A DNA stretch of 64,000 nt. It comes from Amphibalanus amphitrite (Eukaryota > Arthropoda > Thecostraca > Balanomorpha > Balanidae). The stretch is from contig NW_024882042.1 in the NCBI RefSeq assembly GCF_019059575.1, positions 393,610 through 457,609 on the forward strand. The letters run 5' to 3'. The position numbers were made by a program, and so were the translations under genes. This document shows positions 56,301-64,000 of the stretch, in pieces. The first letter of the stretch is position 1. Each line of letters starts with the position of its first letter. Below the pieces are notes generated by a model that was not told where the DNA came from, did not search any database, and was given only the letters and a program-made list of their open reading frames with translations.

Positions 56301-57100
56301 ATAGAAATGCAGGCAGGCTGATGCCACCCGATCAACTGACAGGAAAATATGGCATTGGGAACTTCCTTTTGTGGCATAGAATCTTAAAAGCAATCCCAAA
56401 GGAATGGAAACAATACTGCGTGAGAAAAGACCGAGGGTGAGAGAAGTAAGGCCGGAGATATATGTTACTTTACAGGAAACTATAAAGGTTGCAAAGTGGG
56501 CATATTCCGCACTTATGAAATCAATAAGCTGTCTTGTCCTCGCAAAGCACAAACCAAATGGGAGCAGGAACTGCAAGGAGTGCAAAGCTCTTGGCCATCA
56601 GTCTTTAAGATACTATATAAAAGTACACAAGATTTTAAACTGAAATGGTTGCAACTGCGTATCCTGCATCGAATATTGCCTACCAATAGAGTACTTAATT
56701 GGATGAAAATAAAAGAGTCTAGCATGTGTGATCGTTGCTTTGAGCCCAACGAGGATATATATCATGTTTTTTTTTGGGTTGTAAGGACGCAAAGAAATTT
56801 TGGATGAGACTGAAACATACGCTTTTTTACCGAAAAATTTCACACCAGAAGATATCCTTTTAGGTAACTAACTGTAAAGGAAAATGGACGGCAGCCCCCT
56901 TACGCGTGTGTGTACTATTAGGAAAACAGTTTATATGGCAATGTCGATGGTCTGGTGAAGAGCAAAGCGTACAGCGGTTTTCTTTGTATCTTGCAAAGTA
57001 TATATCAGTTGAGAAATGCATCGTAGCACGCAGAGGGGGAAGAAAAGGTTCGATGAAACTTTTGGGTTACTGTGGGAAGCCTTGTGTACGAGTAGTACTT
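53344..57100 (+). pseudogene. LINE ORF2: endonuclease and reverse transcriptase, multiply frameshifted
   Basis: Fragments in all three frames. AP-type endonuclease: SLNVNGL at 53344, then LLQETHSD, IYGPN, GGDWNTV and, after a frameshift, SRIDFFLIS and LADHKLI. RT: GASPGPDGFTSEFY (about 54735), LRPISLLNVLYK, QTGF, FCDLQQAYDSVNW and a YADD box (about 55437) followed by SGLKLNKSKT. C-terminal segment LQLRILHRILPTNRVLNW with a CDRC...H motif (about 56650-56770). At least five frameshifts and in-frame stops, so inactive. The frame continues past the retrocopy at 58598-58741. Confidence 0.88.
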
Positions 57101-58582
57101 TTTTTTTTTTACAAAACGTTTTATTATTTTCTAGAATATAGACATATTTACACCACCGCACGCAATGACAGTCTTCGAGTGAACATCCACAACAGCGCCT
57201 CACCCTGTACCTGAGTTGCAATAATGAGTTGCCATTGGAGCAAACACACCATTTCCAGAACACGGCTCATGGCTTGCCCCACGGCAGACGCGGCTCTTCC
57301 ACATCAATCAGGCTCTTGGAGCGTTCACTATATACCACGCATGATTTGTCTCGGCTAAACGGTGATGAAGCAGACGAAGCACGCGTCTGAATGGGGATGA
57401 GAATATCAACTGAATCCGCGGAGCCATCGTCTCAAACTGGCCAACCCTAGCCACACAGCCACTCTAGCACAGAGTAAAGCATATTGTACAATGTTCGCTC
57501 GCGGGACAGCGCTATGATAGCCACCCCTACAGCGGTCTGCGGGGGACGGCGCTCCCAGACGCACCGGCCACTTAGACTGGCGCCATCCAGACACCCCTCC
57601 GTTGAAAAGGTTAGTTTAAAAGATATGCACCCTCATATATACACTTACATTTCGACACGGTACATTGTCTGTCACCTGCTACAAGCGACCTCACAGACCA
57701 GCACATCACTGGCATACAAAGACATAAAGGCAAGAAGTGACATTCTCGACACCTACTCATTCAAGGCTTCCTTCATTGGTACACCTTCACAGCCCTCAAG
57801 TGCCAGAGCGGTAGCTAGGACACATCCAGATTACTCCACTGGGAACTTCCAATGCCTCGCACATCGTTACTTCAATCTAACATCGCTGTTTAGAGTTGAT
57901 GCTGACCATTACGACCCACCTCTTAAGTACACATGATTCACATAATGGCATCCACACAGCATCATACACATAAAACGCACCCCACTCCTCTTTGAAGACC
58001 TTTGTCTTTTAAACACTTGCTTATTTATAATAGATGCGCGCATGTCAGCGCAGCCTCGCAATAATCCAGTCCGAACATCAACTCGAATCCAGGCGGCGTG
58101 TCATTATCCAGCCCTCGCTTTCCGTCCCAGCCCGGGTAAGTTTGTTAACCTCCATGCTCTTCTGCATGTCCTCGCCACCCGAGTGACTCCCTTCTCAGTT
58201 GGAGAAGCGTTGTTCTTGGGGTACTCCCTGGTGCAGTGCTTGTTGACGTTGCGGTACTGGCGCAGCATGTAGAGGGTCTGCAGCTCCTTGGCGATGTTGT
58301 CGCACTTGCCGAGCAGCTGGCGGATCTGCTCCGGGTCCTCCACGGCCTTGTTCTTCTCGAACGCCGCGCGCAGGGTGTCGCGGAAGTGGTTGTAGCCCTT
58401 GGGGTAGTTCTTGCCCAGATGCAGCAAGTTCTTGTAGGCCTGGATGACCTTGCCCCTAGACTGGTTGGCAGCCATTGCACGATCCCACTGAGCTTGAAGA
58501 GTCGGACCTGAGGAGTTGCGCCGCCAGCGACGGTTGGCCCGAGCCCCCTCGCCCCTCCGGACCGCCGCCTGCTACTCGAATC
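57101..58582 (-). pseudogene. ETFRF1: Processed retrocopy of an ETFRF1/LYRM5 mRNA
   Basis: An inserted cDNA on the minus strand with all the marks of LINE-mediated retrocopying: a poly(T) run at 57101-57110 (poly(A) on the sense strand), TTTATT at 57119-57124 (AATAAA on the sense strand) about 10 bases upstream of the tail, no introns, and a perfect 15-bp target duplication GTACGAGTAGTACTT at 57086-57100 and 58583-58597. It includes about 107 bp of GC-rich 5' UTR, an intact 123-codon frame and about 1 kb of 3' UTR. It landed in the 3' part of the LINE ORF2. Typed as a pseudogene because it has no promoter of its own in view, although the frame is open. Confidence 0.88.
58104..58475 (-). CDS. 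ETFRF1: ETFRF1 (LYRM5)-like LYR-motif protein, intact frame in a retrocopy
   Basis: 123 codons. Residues about 7-80 match the LYR/Complex1 family member ETFRF1: RGKVIQAYKNLLHLGKNYPK, then a helix with FRDTLRAAFEKNKAVEDPEQI and LQTLYMLRQYRNV. The usual L-Y-R/K tripeptide is A-Y-K here. Known ETFRF1 proteins are about 90 residues, are mitochondrial and bind the electron-transfer flavoprotein; this frame has about 40 extra C-terminal residues with no recognised domain. The start fits the family N-terminus. Codons are strongly G/C at third positions, suggesting recent origin from a functional gene. Expression is unknown; the parent gene is not in the window. Confidence 0.8.
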   Translation of the reverse strand: MAANQSRGKVIQAYKNLLHLGKNYPKGYNHFRDTLRAAFEKNKAVEDPEQIRQLLGKCDNIAKELQTLYMLRQYRNVNKHCTREYPKNNASPTEKGVTRVARTCRRAWRLTNLPGLGRKARAG

Positions 58583-58597
58583 GTACGAGTAGTACTT

Positions 58598-59214
58598 GAT
58601 TGTGCAATGGACAGACGTGGGCTCAGGATTGGAAGGGGGAGGAGTGTATGTAGTGGGATTCCTGTTCTAGGTACAAACAAAAAATCAGCCACCGCTCCCA
58701 TGACCCATCCGGGCCAACCCGGGACCGGCCTCTTTGACTAAGGCCGGTCGGCCGGCCGGGCGTGCGGGGCGCCGGCCCTACAAGTCGACGGCTCACACGC
58801 CCGGCCGGTGGATAGGGGGCGCCGCCCGCGATACCCCTTCGCCGGGCGGCGCGGGCGGTGGCTGATGGCCCACGGTGGCTGATGGCAGGCGGGCCACACC
58901 ACGTCGCGTGGTGGTGACGAGCTATACTTTTATAGCTCGGCCGCCGCCCAATCAAAATGCAGATGAAATGTGGCGGGTGCACACCGCAACGTTATGTTGA
59001 TGCTCATGTGGGGTTGAGGGGGTTGTTTGCCGTGCTCGATGCCGCTACTTATCTCCCGTCTTGCCAGCTGTACAGGGGACTAAGCGTGGAAGGCTGTGTC
59101 TCACATGGTGTATGTCTGTATGTTCGTGTTTGGGGGACACCGGTGTGACAATTTCGTAACCCGTGTTCTCGGATATATGTAATAAACATATGGGAAAAAA
59201 AAATAAAAAAAAGA
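58598..59214 (+). other. LINE ORF2 end and 3' UTR
   Basis: The frame entering from the duplicated target runs to a stop at 58741; GC-rich sequence follows, then AATAAA at 59180-59185 and an A-rich tail interrupted by single T and G. Confidence 0.6.
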
Positions 59215-59546
59215 GAGATCTTAGGGGGGGGGGGGCAAAATGGCCCCCCCCCCAACGGGGCGCGTTGCTCGGCAGAGCCCAACGGGGCGCGGGTTAAAAA
59301 GAATGGGCCAAAATCCAGTATTTTCATAACCGAGATGAGATACCTAGCCACCCAGACAAAGTAGAATCACGTATAGGTAACCTTTTTGTTACGTCTTGAT
59401 ATCTTTAAAAATGAAGATGTTAGCGGCGCTTGAAATTCTGCTGTTTCTGAAGCGAAAATGGCGTAACGTGACGTCACTTATACCGTAAACGTCATTTTCT
59501 AAAAAAAAAAATCCGACAGATTTCGCTCAAATTTCCAGGAAACGTG

Positions 59547-60673
59547 TTAACCCGCGCCGGGCCGCGGTGCTCCGCGACTTTCGCGCCGGGCCGGGGAGGT
59601 GTCTGAACACCTCCTCCCCCCGTCTAACTCGGCTCCTGGGCCACGTAGCAACACGCGGTAAGCGGCATTTGAAAGAGCGTCAAAAATAATGACGGAAATA
59701 TTTTAGTCATTTTTTTTGGGTCAGGCCAAAGGTCAGGTCACAAGAGTCATCAAAAGTCAAATGTAGTCCATTTCAACAATTTTGGAAACTGCCAACGGCT
59801 TACTCGGGAACCAATAGAGCTACAGCGCCGCAAAAAGCTCACTCGATAGCGCTTTTACAGACCTTTCTGATTATTCTTCTTAAATTTGACCTCAGGTCAA
59901 CGATTTAGCCTCCAGAGGGCAAAAACTGTAAAAATAGCAGTTTTCATGAAAATGATTTTTGTCAATAACTTTTGACTCAAGAGAGCCACGACATTACTTT
60001 TGGAAGCATCGTGTAACTCCCGTCGATACGCGTCAAATGAACTATTTGTTGATTTGAAAGGTTATTTTGAATATTTGACCTTAGGTCAAGGTCCTGACCG
60101 GAAAACATGTTGCATAACAGTCGATCCGTATCGTCGAGCTGAATACAACTGACGTGTTTTCATCGCTCTAGCACGTCTTCATCAAAAGTTGTACCTAGCA
60201 AAAAAAAAACTGCTGATGACCGTTCATGACCTGACTGAGATGACCTCAGGGGCACACAGAGGGGTCACTGGTGCATTTTCCCGATTCAGTGTGTCATGTT
60301 TACCTATGAGCCGATGTTAGAGAGGGTTTTGAACATCATTCGTCCAAAAGAGGCGCATTTCAATTTTCTCCCATTGACAGAGGTCGCAAAATGACCAAAA
60401 TGACCTGGTCACGGATATCAAAATTCCGAGATAAAATTTTTTAACTCTTATGAATCTCTGAAACTCTCAAGGCGATCGTTCAGTCGCTGTAGCTATGACG
60501 AGGATTGAAACTTTTTCTGAGATGAGGTCACTTGACCTGACCTGGTGACCTGACCTCTAGAGCCCTGGATCTGAAATTTTCACAACATACGTGGAAAAGA
60601 TGCATGAACAGGTATCTGCGAAAAACCGCAGGGGGGGGGGGTGTTCAAACACCCCCAGCCCGGCGCGGGTTAA
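59547..60673. mobile_element. TTAA MITE (CCCGCGCCGGGC ends)
   Basis: TTAA at 59547-59550 and 60670-60673; ends CCCGCGCCGGGC and the inverse GCCCGGCGCGGG. End hairpins GGGGAGGTGTCTGAACACCT and a G-run/GTTCAAAC/C-run. AGGTCA-rich. The surrounding sequence joins cleanly when it is removed (compare 21405-21430). Confidence 0.9.
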
Positions 60674-60802
60674 ATTGATGCATGATAAGGTACCGAAAGT
60701 TTGACGTCGCTGGTGTAACGCGTTTAGAAGTTATTGGCGAAAAACGGGAGGGGGCAGATTCTGACCCCCCCCCCCCCCCCAGCGGGGTGCGCCGCGGGTT
60801 AT

Positions 60803-61349
60803 GACTTGGTCACTGCCCACTTGTCAGTCTATCGTGGAACACTCCATTTGTGTGATATCCTCTGATCGCCAGGGCTGTGATGAGTGTGAACTCGTCGGGG
60901 GCATCAGGGGGGGGGGGGGGGGGCGTAGGACCTGCACCCAGCCGCCTGGTAACGGGCCGGGCTGCTGACCGAGGGGGGAGGGGGAGGGGGAGGGGGAGGT
61001 ATCAAGGCTGGCCGTCAGTGGCGCGTCCAGGACAGGCTGGCTGAGGGTGCTGCGGGCACGGGGAGGGGAGGGCTGGCCGCCAGTGGCGCGCTCAGGAGAT
61101 GCTGTCCGGGGTGCCGCTGCTGTTCACCGAGCTGGTCCTCTGATAGCACGTCCCCGTCCTAATGCATGTATCGGCCCACTCGGCGTGTGACGTGCCGCCC
61201 GGTCCGGCGTGGCTGGCGCCGCCTCTGGCCGCAGCCCTGCCGGCCCGCCGCCAGCCGCCGACGTTGGACGGACGCCAGTAGCACGTGGTTGGCCGCGGCA
61301 GCTCCGGTGGACGGGTCCGAGCGCCGCCCCCACATCACAGACGACCGAG
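60803..61349. other. G-rich region upstream of the GRHPR-like exon
   Basis: Contains G-runs (60906-60923) and (GGGGGA)n at about 60975-60998, both able to form G-quadruplexes, then CpG-rich DNA from about 61150. It could hold the promoter and 5' UTR of the following exon; no TATA box was recognised. Confidence 0.4.
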
Positions 61350-61420
61350 ATGACGCGACCGAGCGTGCTGGTGACCCGACCCGACATACCGCCCGAGGGC
61401 CTGGCGCTGCTCCGCGACAG
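61350..61420 (+). CDS. GRHPR: Probable first coding exon of a GRHPR-like D-2-hydroxyacid dehydrogenase
   Basis: ATG at 61350 opens a 71-nt coding stretch reading MTRPSVLVTRPDIPPEGLAL then LRDR, which stops matching at GT (61421, context CGACAG|GTGGGTG, a good splice donor). The peptide fits the N-terminus of glyoxylate/hydroxypyruvate reductase (VxVTRxxIPxEGxxLL), the first beta strand and helix of the substrate domain. The exon ends two bases into a codon, the same phase as I recall for exon 1 of human GRHPR. The enzyme reduces glyoxylate and hydroxypyruvate with NAD(P)H. Downstream exons are not in the remaining 2.6 kb. A short peptide match, so a chance or pseudogene match remains possible. 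Confidence 0.6.
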
Positions 61421-61656
61421 GTGGGTGTCTGCTCCCCGCCAGAGGCGGGTCCCTGCTCCCCGTCAGAGGCCGGTCCCTGCTCCCCTGCATCCCTGCAGAG
61501 GGGGTCCCTGCTTCGCGAGAGGTGGTTCCCTCCCTGCTCCCCGTCAGGGGCGGGTCACTGCTCGGTGAGAGGCGGGTCCCTGCTCCCCGTCAGAGGCGGG
61601 TCCCTGCTCCCCGCCAGACGCGGGTCCCTGCTCCCCGTCAGAGGCGGGTCCGTGGG
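61421..61656. repeat. 24-bp minisatellite at the start of the putative intron 1
   Basis: About 9-10 units of GCGGGTCCCTGCTCCCCGTC plus AGAG, with variants. The first unit overlaps the splice donor (GTGGGTGTCTGCTCCCCGCC). Confidence 0.8.
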
Positions 61657-61662
61657 TGACCG

Positions 61663-61778
61663 TGCCCCCCTTTGATTTTGGCATTTTAACATCAGCCCTA
61701 TGGGCGTTGCATGGAAAGAATGGGATCAAAAGTCGGCAGTGCCCCCTTAATTGAAGGTGTTCCGCCGCCACTGGCGTC
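61663..61778. mobile_element. hAT-like MITE fragment (GGCGGAACA family)
   Basis: GTGCCCCCCTTTGATTTTGG to TGTTCCGCCGCCACTG matches 10880-10995 with about 7 differences. The left end is missing. Confidence 0.75.
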
Positions 61779-61862
61779 CGGCGCCTTCGAAAAGCCTGCT
61801 GGGAGAACGGTTACATACAAATGCGAGCGCCGAGCGGCGCGCCGTTCGAAATGTGTGACTCA

Positions 61863-62000
61863 CAGTGGCGTATCCAGGGGGGAGGCCAAGAGGCCATGGC
61901 CTCCCCCTTTGGGATCAGACATGCAAGTGGGCCCTTTGGGTGCAGTGACGTACCCAAGGGGGGCCACAGGGGCCCCTGAGGTCCAATGATAACTCAGGGC
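61863..62000. mobile_element. hAT-style terminal sequence
   Basis: CAGTGGCGTATCCAGGGGGG and, 80 bp on, GTGACGTACCCAAGGGGG have the look of hAT element ends. They point the same way, so one may be a partial copy. No duplication identified. Confidence 0.4.
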
Positions 62001-62124
62001 CAGGGTGACCAGCGTGACGAAGGCGTTCTGGTCTCCCTGCCTTAATTCCAGTACTAGACAGAACGTCTTTTACCCGGAAGAAAAACTATCAAAGAGCGAT
62101 ATCTATCACAGTGACGAACACAGA

Positions 62125-62263
62125 GGGCCCCTAACTACCTGAGAGCCCCTGGCTACCTGAAGGGCCCCTTGGTTACCTGAGGGTCCCCCTGGTCACCTGA
62201 GGAGCCCCTGGTTATCTGAGGGCCCCTGGTCAGTAATCTAGGGAGCCCCTAGTTACCTGAGGG
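62125..62263. repeat. ~24-bp minisatellite (GCCCCTGGTTACCTGAGG)
   Basis: Five to six units of GCCCCTGGTTACCTGAGG type ending directly at the next element end. Confidence 0.75.
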
Positions 62264-64000
62264 CAGGGGCGGATCCAGGAAAACTCCAAGGGGAGGGTCA
62301 TGAATCGAAGTGGTGCCCCTACCTATACCCAAAATTAAAAACTCAACGGATTTCGTCCACTTCATTTTGGTGGTGCCCCCATTTTCAGTTTTTTTTTCTT
62401 TTTAATTTTTATTTTTAGTCAGTATCTTAACTTTTGCCACAACCACATTTACCAATTGTAAGCAAGTATATGAATGTGCTATGTTATATGTTGTGGACGC
62501 TGAGTAGTGAGTACTTACCAGGAACGTTATCAGGTAAGCGAATCGTTGTCAGTCCGACGAACTTGACCCTGGCGTCTAAAGGGTCTGTCCTTGACACTTC
62601 AGGCTTGTCAGGGGCACCAAAGTCCTTCCAGGGACACCACAAACCTGTCAGGGGCACCTACGGCCTTGTAGGGGCGCCACAGGCCCGCCAGGAAGCAGGG
62701 GCACCACAGGTCTAGCAAGTATACACGACAGGCCTGTCAGGGGCACAACGGGCCTGTTGGGCCCATGAGCACCCCTAGGGGCAGGGGCACCACAGTCCTT
62801 CCAGGGGCACCGCAGGCCTGTGAGGGGCACCAGCGGCCTAGCAGAGGCACCAGTCAACACAGGCCTGCCAGGGGCACCACAGACCTGCCAGGGGCACCAG
62901 AGGCCTGCCAGGAGCACCACCGACCTTGCAGGGGTAACTTGGGCCTGTCAGGGGCACCACGGGCCTGTCGAGAGGCACTTCAGGCTTTTCAGGGGCACCA
63001 TAGTCCTCGGCCGGGCGCAGGGGTAGCAGGGGCACCAGAGGCCTGCCAGGGGCACTACAGGCCTAGTAAGGGCACCACTGGTCTATCAGGGACACCACGA
63101 GCTGTCATAGCCAGGCATCTCAGGCTTGTCAAGGACCAGGGGCACCACAGGTCTGTGAGGGGCACCAGCGACCTAGCAGGGCACCAGTCAAACACAGGTC
63201 TGCCAGGGGCGCCACAGACCTGCCAGGGGCACCACAGACCTGCCAGGGGCACCAGAGGTCTGCCAGGGGCACCACCGGCCTCGCAGGGGCACCTTGGGCC
63301 TGTCAGGGGCACCACGGGCCTGCCGAGGGGCACTTCAGACTTTTCAGGGGCACCAGTCCTCTTAGGGCGCAGGGGTACCAGCGGCCTAGCAAGGGCACCA
63401 GAGGCCTGCCAGGGGCACCACAGGCCTAACAAGGGCACCACGGGCCTGTCAGGGGCACCTCAGGGTTGTCAGGGCCCAGGGACACCACAGTCCTTCCAAG
63501 GGCACCGCAAGCCTGTCAGGGGCACCAGAGGCCTGCCAGGGGCACCACAGGCCTGCCAGGGGCACCACAGGCCTAGCAAGGCACCACTGGCCTGTCATGG
63601 CCGGGCACCTCAGGCTTGTCAGGGCCCAGGGGCACCACAGTCCTTCCAGGGGCATTACAAGCCTGTCAGGGGCACCAGAGGCCTAGCAAGGGCACCACAG
63701 GCCTACCATGGACACCACAGGCCTGCCAGGGGCACCACCGGCCTTGCAGGGGCGCCTCAGGCCTGTCAGGGGCACCACGTGCCTGCCGGGGACACTTCAG
63801 GCTTGTCAGGGGCGTTACAGTCCTGTCAGGGCCCAGGGGCACCAGGCCCGTGGTGTCCCTGCTAGGCCTGTGGTGCCCCTGGTGGTCCTGTGGTGCCCCT
63901 GTCAGGACTGTGATACCCCTGATAGGCCGGTGGTGCCCCTGGCAGGTCTTTGGGCCCCCGGGCCTCAAGGGGGGGGCCATGACCCATGTGACCCCCCCCC
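62264..64000. mobile_element. hAT-style element, left end; runs off the window
   Basis: The left end CAGGGGCGGATCCAGG is a common hAT terminus. The window end (63962-64000, CAAGGGGGGGGCCATGACCC) resembles the sequence expected just inside the opposite end of such elements, so the other end may lie just beyond 64000. It would then contain the whole 21-bp minisatellite. Confidence 0.45.
62590..63960. repeat. 21-bp minisatellite (GGCCTGCCAGGGGCACCACA), inverted near its right end
   Basis: About 60 units of GGCCTGCCAGGGGCACCACA plus one base. From about 63848 the orientation flips (GGCCTGTGGTGCCCCTG). Frames up to 366 codons are repeat artefacts. Confidence 0.9.

Larger units (their letters stand above)
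51444..59214 (+). mobile_element. Non-LTR retrotransposon (Tx1/L1-like), degenerate, with 14-bp target duplication
   Basis: Flanked by GAGATCTTAGGGGG at 51430-51443 and 59215-59228. Order: 5' UTR, ORF1 (51637-52652), G-rich spacer with CTGGGC repeats, ORF2 (from about 53344), 3' UTR, an AATAAA (59180-59185) and an A-rich tail. About 6.3 kb after removing the ETFRF1 retrocopy. Apparently full length at the 5' end. ORF2 organisation (AP-type endonuclease, RT, C-terminal Cys/His region) and an L1-type ORF1 place it with the L1/Tx1 group; clade by motif only. Confidence 0.88.
50320..59297. mobile_element. TTAA MITE (CCCTCGCCCCGTTGGGG ends) carrying the LINE
   Basis: TTAA at 50320-50323 and 59294-59297; ends CCCTCGCCCCGTTGGGG and the inverse of CCCGCGCCCCGTTGGG, the right one with an extra 34-bp duplication. 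It is AGGTCA-rich. The LINE inserted at GAGATCTTAGGGGG near the right hairpin. Confidence 0.88.
50287..60802. mobile_element. Outermost TTAA MITE, left-truncated and interrupted twice
   Basis: Sequence at 50287-50319 and 59298-60802 follows the right half of the MITE at 20349-21531 (TTGTTACGTCTTGAT, AAAATGAAGATGTTAGCGGC). It resumes after the insertion 50320-59297 and again after 59547-60673, and ends with a C-run, GCGGGGTGCGCCGCGGG and TTAT where TTAA is expected (60799-60802). Its left part is missing. Confidence 0.65.

Noticed and set aside
58145..58480. Alternative 111-codon minus-strand frame over ETFRF1
   Set aside because: Arg/Thr-rich shadow in another phase of the GC-rich coding sequence; only the 58104-58475 frame matches the LYR family.
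62765..63865. 366-codon frame in the 21-bp minisatellite
   Set aside because: Collagen-like appearance is a repeat artefact; 21 bp keeps the frame open.

Overview
This is eukaryotic, almost certainly metazoan, genomic DNA that consists mostly of mobile elements. Host coding content is minimal: one likely first exon of a D-2-hydroxyacid dehydrogenase gene (GRHPR-like, 61350-61420, + strand) and an intronless, processed copy of the LYR-motif gene ETFRF1/LYRM5 (57101-58582, - strand). A (CCTAA)n tract (the arthropod-type TTAGG telomere motif), a Mag-like Ty3/gypsy element, a Tx1/L1-like LINE and many AGGTCA-rich MITEs suggest an arthropod, possibly a crustacean. The species cannot be fixed from the sequence alone.

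Layout. 1-9 kb: AT-rich unremarkable DNA, four minisatellites, a foldback element, a 129-nt hairpin element and several MITEs. 10-18 kb: TTAA-flanked MITEs, a TA-flanked element carrying a hAT-type insertion, and an element flanked by a 14-bp duplication. 19.1-43.7 kb: a 1.19-kb transposon (called E1 here) carrying one complete Ty3/gypsy retrotransposon on the - strand. That retrotransposon has three further insertions: a TTAA MITE beside the 3' LTR, a 4.6-kb element with about 400-bp inverted ends in the leader, and a 13-kb foldback-type element inside the 5' LTR. The 13-kb element consists mainly of two opposed arrays of a 144-bp satellite. 43.9-48.9 kb: a second copy of the 1.19-kb transposon (E2), interrupted by a hAT-type element (itself carrying a TTAA MITE) and by another TTAA MITE. 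49.3-60.8 kb: TTAA MITEs nested inside each other, one holding a degenerate LINE with a 14-bp target duplication, which in turn holds the ETFRF1 retrocopy with a 15-bp target duplication. 60.8-64 kb: G-rich DNA, the GRHPR-like exon with a minisatellite at the start of its intron, hAT-type ends and a large 21-bp minisatellite running to the window end.

The nesting can be solved because the window holds its own empty sites. The uninterrupted 3' LTR shows the empty site of the 13-kb element, E2 shows the empty site of the gypsy element, and E1 shows the empty site of the MITE in E2. Removing the insertions leaves E1 at 1194 bp and E2 at 1196 bp, and gives two gypsy LTRs of 137 bp that differ at one position. 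No intact transposase was found for any DNA transposon here, so all of them look non-autonomous. The gypsy element is frameshifted in RT and the LINE is multiply frameshifted.
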